64,000 nt of DNA from Chamaelirium japonicum (taxonomy: Eukaryota; Streptophyta; Magnoliopsida; Liliales; Melanthiaceae), in the NCBI GenBank assembly GCA_947650365.1, contig OX393557.1, forward strand, positions 51,840,472 to 51,904,471, written 5' to 3'. The notes under the pieces were generated by a model that did not search any database, was not told the origin of the DNA, and worked only from the letters and a program-made list of their open reading frames with translations. The position numbers were made by a program, and so were the translations under genes. Positions 37,396 through 49,990 of the stretch are shown piece after piece; position 1 is the first letter of the stretch; each line of letters starts with the position of its first letter.

Positions 37396-40300
37396 CTAGT
37401 CATTTTCTGTCTCATCTCTGTCACTCTCATCGCTTCCCTCTTCTATTATTTGATCTGCATTCGCTGTCCAGTTTATATTGTCGACATCTTCATTTTCGTC
37501 GTGCACTGCGTCGACAATGATTATCTCATCATTCTGGTATGCATCCAAATCATCATCGACGACCCCCGCATCCTTGTCTCCCATGTCGTAAAAATCTCTG
37601 GGTGGTGACCTGACTACAATTTGCCAACCTGGAGAGGTATTATCCGGTGCATAAAATATCTGTTGCGCTTGAGAGGCAAGAATGAATGGATCTTCATATT
37701 GGGTATTCAATCTCTTGGCAGTGTTGATGCTGATAAAACCGTATTTGTCGACATTATAACCAGTCCCGCGATTATTAACATCATACCAATCGCATTTGAA
37801 TAATACGATCCGATTTTGGCCAAGGAATTTAATCTCGAGAATCTCGTTGAGGACGCCGTAGAAGTCGATATTTTCTAATTCTTCTTGCTCACCGTTGACG
37901 ACAACCCCACTATTTTGGATTCTTCGTGATTTTTCACTATCTTTCGTCCGAAATCTATAACCGTTCACGATATAACCATCGTATGATATTGCGTCTTGCA
38001 AAGGACTACAAGATAAGCGCCAGAGATCCTCATTCATCAGCGGATCGTGGTTGTCGTGCAGCTCCTGTGCCTATAATAACCACACGACATTCATGATATG
38101 AACACATAATTATTGTTCGGTAATGGATGTCAATGAAATTCAGTAATGATGTGAATACTTACGTGTTTCTCGAACCACGATGGGAATTCACGATCATGAA
38201 TTTGGGGAGCATTTCGAATACCCCGATTATTAATGATGGCTTTATGCTTCCTGTTTTACCGGTTATGAATTAGATTATAATTAGCACATATACTTAATGA
38301 ATGGACTGAAAGAATGAGTAAATGATCGTAAAATGCTTACTCAATGAATGGCCACACTTCATCACATTGGCGCAACACATACATATGTGCCTGTTGAATC
38401 TCATCTACAGACAATCGACGGGTTTTGCCTCCTCCTACAGGTCTACCCATTTCGGCAAATATAGACAGACCCCCATCGAAGTCTATTGGACCACCGTCAT
38501 AGTTCCGCTCAAGTTGATTGAATCGCGTGTCTATACCATGTAGGTATCTTGAGCAGAATGTTAGACATTCTTCTGCTAGGTATCCTTCAGCAATTGATCC
38601 CTCCGGACGACTTTTATTACGAACATATGATTTTAATGTTCGCAAGTACCTAATTTGAGAAAAAAATATTTGTATGAATATATCAAGAACGATCAAATAC
38701 ATTGTGCGAATGAGACGAGACGATTACCTCTCGATAAAATACATCCACCGGTAATGAACTGGGCCGCCGAGTTTGGCCTCATTTGCCAAGTGAACGGTCA
38801 AATGCACCATGACATCAAAGAATGAAGGTGGAAATATCATCTCTAACTTGCACAATGTGAGCGCAATATCCCTCTCCATCTGTTCAAGTTGGTCCACTCT
38901 AAGTACCTTCGAGCACAACTGTCTGAAAAAAGTGCTGAGCTCAATTAACGGACCGGACACCTCTTCGGTTAAATTCCCACGTATAGCAAGAGATAACAAT
39001 CGCTGCATAAGAACATGACAATCGTGGCTCTTTAATCCAGACAACTTCCGGCCGTTCTCTTGCACGCATCGTGCGATATTCGAAGAATAACCGTCTGGCG
39101 TTTTCACAGACCGTAGGAATGCACATAAGGCTGCCTTTTGCTGTGAGCTCATGGTGTAGCATGCAACTGGCAACACATACTTATCCCCAATCTCTTGGGG
39201 ATGAAGTGATTTTCGGATGCCCAACTCCTTAAGATCGAGACGAGATTTAAGATTATCCTTCGTCTTACCGTCGAGATTCAGTAGTGTTCCTATAATGTTG
39301 TCACACACATTTTTCTCAATATGCATGACATCCAAGTTATGCCGCAAGAGTAGGCTGCTCCAGTACGGTAGTTTAAAGAAAATACTCTTCTTCTTCCAGT
39401 TATGCTCACGCGTAGAATCTTCATGCGTTCTCTTCTTTTTACCTTTTCCAAGTGCCACGGCATCAAGCTGATCCAATTCGCACAAGACTTCTACCCCCGA
39501 AAGCTGCTCCGGGGCCTTTGCAAGTTCCTTCTTGCCGTTGAAAGCTCTTTTGTTCTGCCTCCACTTATGGCCGTCAACAAGGAATCTTCGATGGCCCATA
39601 TAACAGAACTTGCCTCCGTTCTTCAATCGTAATGAATCTGTCTCCTTATTGCATGTAGGGCACGCCAATTTTCCTTTAGTACTCCACCCGGATAAGTTGG
39701 CATATGCAGGAAAATCGTTGATGGTCCATAGAAGTGCCGCATGCATCCGAAAATTCTGGCGCAACGAGGCATCATACGTATCGGCCCCAACTTCCCATAA
39801 CTCGTTCAACTCCTCAATCAACGGCTGCAAGTAAACGTCAATATCATTACCAGGCGACCTGGGTCCGGGAATGAGCAAGGAGAGCATTGTGTATGGCTTT
39901 TTTAAGCACATCCAGGGAGGCAAATTGTATGGAACTAGGACAACTGGCCAAATGCTGTACGACACACTCATATTCCCAAAGGGATTGAAGCCATCGCTAG
40001 CAAGCCCTAACCTGACGTTGCGAACTTCACATGCGAATTCAGGATATGTATGATCAAAATCTTTCCACGTCAGAGAGTCGGCCGGATGTCTCATAATCCC
40101 GTCATCTGTACGTTCTCGTGCATGCCACCTCATGTGCTCAGCAGTCTTCGATGACATAAACAACCTCTGAAGCCTGTCCCTGAGCGGGAAGTATAGGAGA
40201 ACCTTTGCAGATACATTTTTCTTCCTTCGACTGGTACTAGACTCGGCATCCGTCTCTTTATATCTCGTTGCTCCGCATATGTGGCATGACCGCGCATGTT

Positions 40301-40997
40301 CGTACTCTTTCCGGTACAACATACAATCGTTCACGCATGCATCAATTTTCTCATAACCCAGACCGAGATCTTTAATTGTCTTCTTCGCCTCGTAGAATGA
40401 TTTCAGTACTGTCTCACCCATAGGAAAAGCCTCTTTCAGCAACTCTACCAACATATTAAATGACTTATTACTCCAACCATTGAGGCACTTCAAATGAAGA
40501 AGCTTTACAGTGAAAGAGAGTTTTGAAAACTTCTCACACCCCGGGTATAGAGGTTGTTCGGCATCTTTAAGCAATCTGTAGAACTTGTCCGCTTCGATAT
40601 TGGGCTGATCACCTGACGGTGTTTCCGTGCCTATTCCACCTTGCAAATCATGTATCATACCCTGCATGTCATCGTCATCGTCTGTATTAATATTATCATC
40701 AGCGATCACTGTGTTTGAAGTTTCACCGTGAGCTGCCATGGGGACTGCATCTAGCTCCTCACCGTGCGAGAACCAACGGGTATAGGTAACGTCAATGCCA
40801 CGCATTACCAGATCAACCTCACATTCCTCTCGAACCTTCCTAATCACCCTTCCGCAGTCTATACAGGGACACACAATTTTTCCATCAAGCGGTGCAAGAC
40901 GCTCAAATGCAAAATCCAGAAATTTCCTGACTCCTTCTCTGTACTCTTGGCTCATGCGATTCGAATTACGCATCCAACTCTTATCGATCGAAGACAT
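37396..40997 (-). CDS. tnpD-like: TNPD-like CACTA transposase (tnp2 family)
   Basis: Predicted exons (minus) 40997-38728, 38649-38341, 38250-38163 and 38070-37396 join in phase through GT/AG sites to 1113 residues. Residues 6-80 form the transposase-associated domain (SWMRNSNR; CPCIDCGR; WFSHGEE). The tnp2 catalytic region follows, with LGLASDGFNPF (about 330-340), DVYLQPLIEEL (387-397), INDFPAYANLSGW (426-438) and a CPTCNKE zinc-like motif. LDVMHIEKNVCDN lies near 560. A DUF4218-type part spans exon 1 end and exon 2 (GYLAEECLTFCSRYL). Exons 3-4 hold the EKHKAIINNRG link and a DUF4216-type domain, then an acidic tail. All acidic residues expected in the DDE-like core appear to be present. Cuts and joins CACTA ends. 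Confidence 0.93.
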
Positions 40998-41107
40998 CTT
41001 CGTCTATCTGGCTATACAACACCTGACATATAATTTCAAACAATGTTATAAGACTCCGCACAATTTCGGTTTCGGTTCCCGGGTATGGAACACCGAACCA
41101 AAACTTC

Positions 41108-41340
41108 TACAGGCCATCCACATCCCTAATGGATGAGTGTATTATGATGAGTAGACTAGTCACATAGTAAACCTAGGGTTGCTGGCCAGCATTTGAACTG
41201 CTGATAGTTCGAATGCTAGGCATAGCACCAAAGTTATGCGACAGTAAGTCAACAAGTCAGGGAGCCTCATCAAGTAAACACTTGGGGTCTGACGGTTCTC
41301 TCTATCGCTCGAGTAGATTTATGGCTTTAGCATACCTCAT
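41108..41340 (+). repeat. Copia-LTR-like fragment inside layer 5
   Basis: CAGGCCATCCACATCCCTAA and GAATGCTAGGCATAGCACC match, in order, text in the layer 1 and layer 4 LTRs. The fragment is bounded by CGGTTTCGGTTT/AACCGACAAAACC-rich sequence on both sides. A fossil scrap of about 230 bp. Confidence 0.6.
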
Positions 41341-41534
41341 ATCACACCGAACCGACAAAAACCGACCATTTCGGTTTCGGTTTCGATCTTGATTTTTCGT
41401 AAACCGAAAAAAATATAACCGACAAAACCCACACCGAAACCGACCGACAAAACCGACGCTCACCCTAGTCTAAAAACTACATTTTGCCCCCCATTCAATT
41501 CAGTTTTGATAGGATAAAAATCAATGTTTTAAAA

Positions 41535-41735
41535 CATGAAAACTCGACTCGACTCGAAACCTTAATGAGTCGAGTAGACACGACAACTCGGCTAAAACCC
41601 GACAAAACTCGAGTCGGATCGAAACTCAGCCGAGTCGGATCGAAACTCGAGTTTTGGACCGAGTCGGATCGAAACTCAGCCGAGTCGAGTTAACTCGGCC
41701 GAGTTTCGAGTCGACTCGGCGAGTTTTAAAACAGT
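41535..41735. repeat. CGAGTCGGATCGAAACTC repeat region
   Basis: Several near copies of GAGTCGGATCGAAACTCAGC in 200 bp, bounded by GTTTTAAAACA-like ends in inverted orientation. Possibly a small MITE, but no target duplication is clear. Confidence 0.4.
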
Positions 41736-42021
41736 GTAAAAATTACCAAATGAGGGAATTAACCACAATATATTACCACAAATATATTACCACAAATTAT
41801 GGTATTGTTGTAAATCATAATATATTACCACAAGATAAAAATTACCACAATAAATTACCTAATAAAAATTACCACAATATATTACCTAAATAAATTACCA
41901 CAATATATTACCACAATACCACACTATATTTAATTCCTGTGATTTTACCTAAATAAAAATTACCACAATATATTACCACAAATTAACCGAAGGGGGAAAG
42001 GGAGGAGGAGGAGGAGCTCAC

Positions 42022-42460
42022 CAGCGATGGTCGGCAGGCCTCGAGAAGGAGGAGGATGGGTGTCGTAGTCGGTGGCGCGAGAAAGCGGAGGGGTGGCCGG
42101 AGGTGCAAGGGAGGGGATGGGTGGCCGGGCGGAGGGGGGGATTTGATCGAGAGAGAGAGAGACAGGTGAAGTAGAGAGAGAGAGAGAGAGAGAGAGAGGG
42201 AAGGCTGCTAGGGAGGCCGGGGAGGGGGGGAGGAGGCCGGGGAGAGAGAGAGAGGGCCGGGAGGCCGGGGAGGGGCGGAGGTCGGGAGGGGGATGGGTGG
42301 CCGGGAGGGGGATGGGTGGCCGGAGGGGATCGCGGGGCTGCCGGAGGGGGACGGGGTCGCCGGGGGGTCGGGTCGATGAGAGAGAGAGAGAGATTGAGAG
42401 AGGGGCGCGCGCCGGAGTCGAAACACAAAAAGAAAAGGGTGCAGGCTGTGGTGGATAAGT
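42022..42460 (-). other. Layer 5 GA/CT-rich leader exon (predicted)
   Basis: Purine-rich on the plus strand with GAGAGAGAG and GGCCGGGGAGG repeats. On the minus strand it ends in the donor GGTGAGCTCC (42022-42013), as in layer 3. Likely untranslated; the proline-rich frame in it is low-complexity. Confidence 0.45.
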
Positions 42461-42466
42461 AAGGAG

Positions 42467-43209
42467 TTTTTACCGACGGAACTATAATTTCCGTCGGTAT
42501 AATTACTTTATACCGACGGTATAATAATATCCGTCGGTACAAATCAGCGACGAAACTCAGGGTTCCATTTTTTCCAGAGGCTCGGGTTTTCACCCTGAGT
42601 TTCGTCGGGACAATTTTACCGACGGATATTTAATTACCGTCGGTATTTTACCGACGGACATATAATTTCCGTCGGTATAATTAGTTATGCCGACGGAAAT
42701 ATTTAGTCCGTCGGTAAAAACCGCCGACGAAACTCAGGGTTCCATTTTTTTCCAGAGGCTCAGTTTTTACCCTGAGTTTCGTCGGGACAATTTTACCGAC
42801 GGATATTTAATTACCGTCGGTATCGTACCGACGGCCATATAATCTCCGTCGGTATAAATATTTATACCGACGGAAATATAAAGTCCGTCGGTAACAATCT
42901 CCGACGAAACTCAGGGTTCTATTTTTTCCAGAGACTTGGTTTTTACGCTGAGTTCCGTCATGACATTTTACCGACGGTCTTTATGAAGCCGTCGGTATAA
43001 AGTATATTACCGACGGTACATATATGTACCGTCGGTATAAATAATTGTACCGACGAATACTATTTGACCGTCGGTAATAAATATGCAAAAAAAATTTAAA
43101 AAATTGAAGTTATAATACCGACGGATATTATTGTCACCGTCGGTAAAAAGTGTATTATTACCGACGGTGATAAAAATGTCCGTCGGTAAAGACCCTCTTT
43201 GTTGTAGTG
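42467..43209. repeat. Layer 5 right TIR and subterminal repeats
   Basis: More than twenty ACCGACGG/CCGTCGGT motifs. A ~125-bp unit containing CGACGAAACTCAGGGTTC and its inverse CCTGAGTTTCGTCGGGAC repeats about three times. Confidence 0.9.
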
Positions 43210-43212
43210 AAT

Positions 43213-46200
43213 CCAATGAGATATGTAAATGCTATATAATAGCATCCTTGCAAACAACTCTGCAGAAGCAAGTCGAGGAGATGCCCGACGCTTCTGATAT
43301 GATGTTGTATTTGAAGGAGATGTTTGAAGGTCACAATCGCGTTACGCGATACCTTACCATCAAGAAACTCGTCGGCACTAAGATGTCCAATGGGACGCTG
43401 GTTCGGGAACACATGATGAAAATGTTTGGGTTCCAGAACGAACTAGCTACCATGGACATTGTGCTAGAAGGCGAGGTGATGACAGACATCTTCCTCTCGT
43501 CACTGTCTGGAGCCTTTGAAGGCTTTGTCACCAACTTTAATTTGAACAAGTTGGCTATGACAAATGCAGAGCTTCTGGGAGCTCTCCAGGCAGCTGAGGA
43601 TGGCTTCAAGCAGAAGGGCGAAGCACTTCACGTGCAACGCAGATCCTTCAAGAAGCCTGGTAAACCTCAGGGCAAGAAACATAAAAGGAAACCTAAGTCA
43701 TTGCCTGTGCAGGACTCTGCTGGAGCCTCTGGGTCTGGAGAATCAAAGAAACCGGGCACGAAGTGCTTCCGGTGTGGCCAGAAGGGTCATTGGAAGAAGG
43801 ACTGCAAGAAGCCTCAGAATGCTGGTGAAGGTAATCTACAACTCTTAGTTGTTGAATCATTTCTTTCAAGTAATAGTACTTTTGCTAGTTGGATTGTGGA
43901 TTCTGGATCCACTAACCATGCCTGTAACTCTCTTCAGGGGTTTCGGGAAAGCAGAAGATTACTTGATGGAGAAGTGACCCTGAGTATGGGAACTGAGGCC
44001 GTGGCTGCTGCTGAAGCTATTGGAGATGTTAATCTTAGTTTTTCGAATAATAAGACTTTGACACTTAGAGATGTCTTTTATGTACCGTCCTTGCGACGTA
44101 ACATAATTTCTGTTTCTTCTTTAGTTAATGAAGGTTATTCAGTTTATTTTGATGCTTCTGGTGTGTCGTTTAAACTGAATGGAACTTTTATAATAAGAGG
44201 AATGGTTCAGAATCATCTCTATGTTGTAAGTCCTAAATTTGAAAAAGATAACATAATAACTTCAGCATTTAATATTAATTCATCTAAGCGTAAGAATCCT
44301 TCGGAAAATTTAACCCACCTGTGGCACTTACGACTTGGGCATATTGCCTTAGATAGGATCCATAGAATGGTGAAGGCCGGGCTTCTGGAAACAGATCCTA
44401 CGGAGATCCTTCCCACCTGTGAATCCTGCCTGGAAGGCAAGATGACCAAGAGGTCCTTTAAAGGCAAAGGAGTAAGAGCTACCGAGGTGTTAGAGTTAAT
44501 CCATTCGGATGTATGTGGACCCATGAACGTCAAGGCGATAGGAGGCTATGAGTATTTCATCACATTCATTGATGATTACTCAAGATATGGTTACATTTAC
44601 CTGATGCATCGGAAGTCGGAATCCTTTGACATGTTCAAAGAGTTCAGGGCTGAAGTAGAAAAGCAGACAGGTAAATATATAAAAACCCTTCGATCTGATC
44701 GAGGAGGTGAATATCTATCTGACGAGTTCCTAGGGTATTTGGTGGAGCATGGGATAAAATCCCAGTTAACTGCTCCAGGTACCCCACAACAGAATGGAGT
44801 TTCCGAGAGAAGGAATCGAACCTTGTTGGACATGGTTCGTAGCATGATGAGTTACGCCAGTTTACCAATGACCTTTTGGGGATATGCCCTACAAACAGCA
44901 GTTTATATTCTGAATCACGTTCCGTCTAAGTCAGTGCCTCTGACCCCTAGAGAACTGTGGTCAAAGCGAAAGCCATTGATACAGCATTTCAGAATATGGG
45001 GATGCCCTGCACATGTGCGAAGGGATAAGAGGGAAAAGATGGAATCTAAAACCAGAGTATGCTTATTTGTAGGGTATTCCAAGGAGACCAAAGGTGGTCT
45101 ATTTTATGATCCTGAGGAAAAGAAAGTGATCATTTCTACGAATGCCTATTTCCTAGAACAGGATTATATTGTGGACCACAAACCTACTAGTAAGGTAGTT
45201 CTGGATGAACTGCTGGGTACTAGTTCAGATAGCGCATCCAAAAGCATAGTGGGAACTGACATTACAGATAATAATATACCAGATACTGTAGAACCTGTTA
45301 ATCCTGTAACACCACCACCACCTCGTCGCAGTGGGAGAAACATCAGAGCTCCTGGCAGATACTATAGAGAAACCTTATTGGTTGATCCAGAGGGTCAGGA
45401 GGATGACCCACTGAGCTACGATGAGGCAGTGGGAGCTTCTGACAGCTCTGACTGGCAAAAGGCTATGGAGGTAGAAATTGAATCAATGTCCCATAACGCA
45501 GTCTGGACTCTTGTTACACCATCATCCAATATTAAACCTATTGGGTGTAAGTGGGTGTATAAGAAGAAGAGAGGATCCGATGGTACAATAGAGACTTATA
45601 AAGCTAGATTAGTTGCCAAGGGTTACACCCAGAGAGAAGGGATCGACTTTGACGAAACCTTCTCGCCGGTAGCTATGATAAAGTCTATTCGGATCCTCCT
45701 ATCCATTGCAGCCCATTATGACTGGGAGATCTGGCAAATGGATGTCAAGACAACATTCCTTAATGGAAATTTGGAAGAAGACATTTATATGATTCAGCCA
45801 CCAGGCTTTGAGTCAGAGGGTCAGGAACATCTAGTTTGCAAGTTGCAGAAGTCCATTTATGGACTAAAGCAAGCATCTAGAAGTTGGAACATCCGTTTTG
45901 ATCAGGCAATCCAGTCATATGGATTTACTCAAAACGAGGATGAACCATGTGTATACAAGAGGACTGATAAGACCACAGTAGTATATTTGATACTTTACGT
46001 AGATGATATTCTGCTCATTGGAAATGATGTAGGAACATTATCAACGGTAAAGGTCTGGTTGTCAACACAGTTCGATATGAAAGACCTAGGTGAAGCGAGT
46101 TATGTTTTGGGGATCAAGGTAACACGTGATCGCCAGAACAGGATTCTCTCGCTGTCACAGGCTGCGTATATAGATAAGGTTATGGCTAGATTTGACATGC

Positions 46201-46980
46201 AAAACTCCAAGAAGGGTTTTGTGCCATTTAGACATGGCATAAAACTGTCTAAGGATCAATGTCCTAAGACACCTGAGGAGAGAGCAGAAATGCAGAAGAT
46301 ACCTTATGCCTCGGCATTGGGTAGTCTAATGTATGCTATGCATTGTACAAGGCCAGATATCTGTTTCGCAGTAGGCATGATGGGTCGGTTTCAGTCGAAT
46401 CCGGGTCCAGATCACTGGACAGCTATGAAGTGTATACTCAAGTACCTTCGTAGAACAAGGGACTATGAGTTGGTATACACTGGACAAGAACTGACGCCGA
46501 TTGGATATACAGATTCTGACTTTATGTCAGATTTGGAATCCAGAAAGTCGACATCAGGTTTTGTGTTTATGCTAGGAGGAGGAGCGGTTAGTTGGCAGAG
46601 TGTGAAGCAGAAATGCATCGCAGACTCTACCACAGAGGCTGAGTACGTTGCAGCGTGCGAGGCAGCCAAAGAGGCGGTATGGCTCAAGAAATTCCTTATG
46701 GATTTGGGATGTGTACCAGAGGCCCAGTTACCTATTGTGCTTTACTGCGACAATAGTGGGGCGGTAGCACAAGCCAAGGAGCCAAGACATCACCAAAAGG
46801 GGAAGCACATCGAGCGCAAGTTCCACTTGATTCGGCAGTTTCAAAAGTAAGGGCGAGTAGCGGTGACGCAGATTGCATCTACAGATAATGTTGCTGATCC
46901 TTTCACAAAGGCAATACCTACCAAGGCATTCGAGCGACATGTGGACGCGATGGGAGTCAAAACCGTTTTGCTTTGCTAGA
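43213..46980 (+). other. Layer 4 gag (second part) and pol
   Basis: Parts in copia order: gag remainder, zinc knuckle [14 protein letters not shown] (about 43765), protease motif [12 protein letters not shown] (about 43891), integrase zinc region [10 protein letters not shown] with CESCLEGK, integrase core, reverse transcriptase YVDDILL (about 45998), RNase H (about 46500-46970). Integrase before reverse transcriptase marks Ty1/copia. Near-whole fossil; see the layer 4 entry. Confidence 0.93.
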
Positions 46981-46993
46981 CCAAGTGGGAGAT

Positions 46994-49124
46994 TGTTAGG
47001 ATTGATGTGTTCTAAGCTTGTAAAACTTTATGTTTTGGTCTAATAAAGATTGATAGTTATTAATATATGAGATGCATATAGGTGCGTAACATAGTTACGT
47101 GTTCTTTAGAGAACAGAGAGCCATGGTTATATGGTAGTCCACTGAGTTGAAGACTAAGTGGATTGGTCCCGTATAACCTAAATAAGTTCGCAGCTATGAT
47201 CAGGTTGGTCGCCTCATCATGTTAAGCTGTTGGCGATGACAGTTCATGGGATGTCTTCACCATGGTCATCACCAGGCACAGTGTCTGTGGCTGAACGGAA
47301 CTAACACGGTGTACAGATCAGTGAGTAGACACTGGTATACTAAGCCGTGTTTCTGCTTAGGGTAAAACGGTCCTAAACCCTGAGGAGCCACGTCTGATGG
47401 ACTAACCAGTTGCGTGGTGCTTTGGCGCACCAATGTGTGAGGGTCCATATGCAGTGATCCAAAACCACGGTGTACTGGGTTACCCGGCTGGCGTTGCATT
47501 AGCGTGTCACTCCTGCAGGCCATCCACACCCCTGATGGGAGGTGCGTTCCTTGGTGTGACTTACACTGTACTAAACCCAGGCCTGGTGGTTATCAGTTTG
47601 ACTGTTGATCGGGTTCGATTACTCGACGGGGTAATCAGAGGTACAATGTATAGGTCAACCTGGAAGGAACCAAGTCATATGATCGTTCGAGTCTGACGGT
47701 AGTCTTCACCGCTCGAAGTGAATCATGGCATCAAGTGGAGGGACAGCGGGTTTACCACTACTAAGCGGAGAGCAGGGGTATGATGGAGAACATAGTAAGT
47801 CTGGGTGAATTGGAGTGCAGCCTGCGTCGCACTCTGGGTGGCTACGCAGGTTAACTCGAGCTCAGAGGATCGATGGTACACTCGGGTAGTGTGTCGATCG
47901 AGCTTGAGTTGGAAGCCATGAACCCCAGTCCCTGATGGTTCCACCTTATCAACATTATGTACGGTTCTTGAACCGTCTCCTCGGAATACCATAAGCAGGA
48001 GGAAGAAAGAAGTATACGCTCCGTGTGTGCTTGGCACTAGAGCACGGTAGATGCGTAACTACATACGAGTACTAAGGGTTGAGCTCGGGATTAGTACAGA
48101 GTCGTATGTAGTAATCCCTAGCCATAAGTGAACTTCGCTGCATAGGTGCGATGCACCGGGGTATGTTGCGAGTTGACTAGTTGACTTTGCTAGAGGCACC
48201 TTCCGGTGGCCTCAGTTAATAGTAAGTAACTAGTAGATATCACTTAAGTAATGGCCGTTAGGTATCGCACGCTAGAAATGGTCAAAATGAGGCGTCGGGG
48301 CGTTTTGGTAAAAACCTCACTCTGCCGGACCTCACTGTTGGCCGACCCTAGTGGTGGGACACCTCACTAGGGCCGGCCCTATGATGTAGGGATAAGAATC
48401 CCTCATCTATAGGGCCGGCCATATAGATAGGGATGGGGCGATAAATCGGTTAAAATCGAGCCCTAAAAAGTGGGAAAACGGATAAATACGCGGAGAGATA
48501 AAAGGGAGATAATGGAGAGATAATGAGAGGGGGTTAATATCCCCTTGGATCCTTATCCAAGGGGTGTTGGCCGGCCCTATAAAGGCACCTATGGGCGCCG
48601 GCCCCATGCACTAGAGAAACCGAACCCCCCTCTCTCTCATCTCTCTAGTTCTCTCCCTAATCTCTCTCCGTTTCCCGCTTGCTACTTCGTCTTCCTTGCG
48701 TGGAGTTCTGAAGAAGGAGAAGGGTCGTTCTTCGGAGGCACTCAGAGATCCGAGAGCGACGTTCCGTGCATCGTGTGAGATCGGGTGAACAAGAAGGTAA
48801 CATCTCCATTCGTACCGTCGGCATCTTCGCGAACGATCTTCCGTCTCCATCGACAAAGAAGACAATCCTCCGCGGTTAAAAGATCCGTACGAAAGGTATG
48901 TGTAATCTAACATGTAGATCTAGCGAGCATTATGATTTGCATCCATGCTAGTTAATCATTACGCTAGATTGCCGTTAGGGGTTTTCGATTCTCATGCATA
49001 CACATGCACACATATGTAGATTAGTTTCTGTGAAAAATTAAATCGTGTAACGTGCACCATGAACGGTCTTTCGACCGCCAAATCGCTTCCGCTGTGAGCC
49101 TCTGACCCGGATTAACATCCAACA
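46994..49124 (+). repeat. Layer 4 3' LTR
   Basis: 2131 bp, same length as 22673-24803, about 13 differences by eye. Followed by ACTAC. Confidence 0.96.
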
Positions 49125-49204
49125 ACTACTCCTCCTCCTCCTCCTCCTCGAGGCCTCCCTCTCCATCTCCGGTGAGCTCCTCCTCCTCCTCCCTCTCCCC
49201 CTTA
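49125..49204 (+). other. Layer 3 leader, second part, with donor
   Basis: CTCCTCCTCC-rich sequence continuing 22381-22672. CTCCGGTGAGCTCC at 49167-49180 looks like a splice donor. Confidence 0.45.
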
Positions 49205-49343
49205 GTTTATTTTGTTCCAAATTGCATTCTAAAGTTTGAAATGTTAGCACAATACCCCTTTTGTCATCTACTTAATTCCCTCATTTGGTAATTTTTATCT
49301 TATCAAAATTGAATTGAATGGGGGCAAAATGTAGTTTTTAGAC
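49205..49343 (+). repeat. Partial copy of the MITE at 10614
   Basis: Shares TTTATTTTGTTCCAAAT and GGGGGCAAAATGTAGTTTTT with 10670-10800 at about 85-90%. The terminal inverted repeats are missing. Another partial copy is at 49988-50075. Confidence 0.65.
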
Positions 49344-49473
49344 ACCATAATTTGCGATATTAACTAAGTTCCCTACAAGTATATATTCGTCTTTAGAATG
49401 AGTATATATTCGTCTGAAAGTGTATATTAGAAAGAGTATACATTCATTTTCAGAAAGTGTATATATTTGTTAG

Positions 49474-49990
49474 GGTTTAAGGTTTAGGGTTTAGCATGGG
49501 GTTTAGGTTAGGTTTAGGGTTTATGTTAGGGTTTAGGGTTTATGTTAGGGTTTAGGGTGGGGTTTAGGTTAGGTTTAGGGTTGAGGTTAGGTTTAGGGTT
49601 TAAATTTTGGATTAGGGTTAGGTTTAGGGTTGAGGTTAGGTTTAGGGTTTAAGTTTTGAATTAGGGTTAGGTTTAGGGTTTAAGTTTTGGATTAAGTTTA
49701 GGTTTATGGTTTAGGTTTAGGTTAGGGTTTAGAGTTTAGGTTTAGGTTTAGGATTAGGGTTAGGGTTAGGTTTAGGTTAGGGTTATGTTTAGGGTTTAGG
49801 TTTAGGATTAGGGTTAGGGTTAGGTTTAGGTTAGGGTTATGTTTAGGGTTTAGGTTTAGGATTAGGGTTAGGGTTAGGTTTAGTGTTTAGGTTTAGGGTT
49901 TAGGTTTAGGGTTTAGGTTTAGAGTTAGGTTTACGGTTTAGGTTTAGGTTTAGGTAAGGGTTTATATTAGGTTTAGGTAAGGGTTTATAC
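49474..49990 (+). repeat. Interstitial telomere-type repeat, block 1
   Basis: About 515 bp of degenerate TTTAGGG/TTAGGG/TTTAGG units on the plus strand, the plant telomere motif with many variants. Inside layer 3. Confidence 0.9.

Larger units (their letters stand above)
26751..43209 (-). mobile_element. Layer 5: complete-looking CACTA (En/Spm) element
   Basis: A 16.46-kb element with ends CACTACAAAAAAAACAG and the inverse of CACTACAACAAAGAGGG, and 3-bp target duplication AAT (26748-26750, 43210-43212). Genes read on the minus strand: leader (42460-42022), TNPD-like (40997-37396), inverted satellite array, TNPA-like (35823-34124), long satellite array, 3' exon (27638 down). Both genes are open across all predicted splice sites. 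Because it sits in layer 4, it is younger than about 0.3 million years. It is a good candidate for an autonomous, recently active element. Confidence 0.95.
22673..49124 (+). mobile_element. Layer 4: young Ty1/copia retroelement
   Basis: Two 2131-bp LTRs (22673-24803, 46994-49124) flanked by target duplication ACTAC (22668-22672, 49125-49129). Primer-binding site TGGTATCAGAGC at 24806-24817; polypurine tract AAGTGGGAGAT at 46983-46993. About 13 LTR differences, nearly all transitions (about 0.6%), give roughly 0.2-0.3 million years at 1.3e-8. The gag-pol region is near-whole: apart from the CACTA element in gag I see about one further break. Lineage within copia uncertain; the 2-kb LTR would suit Angela-like elements. 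Confidence 0.95.

Noticed and set aside
41535-41735. hAT MITE with GTTTTAAAAC ends
   Set aside because: Inverted ends are suggestive but no 8-bp duplication could be found, so it is listed only as a repeat region.
42018-42593. Proline-rich 191-residue protein in layer 5
   Set aside because: Low-complexity GA/CT leader sequence; the frame runs into subterminal repeats and has no domain.
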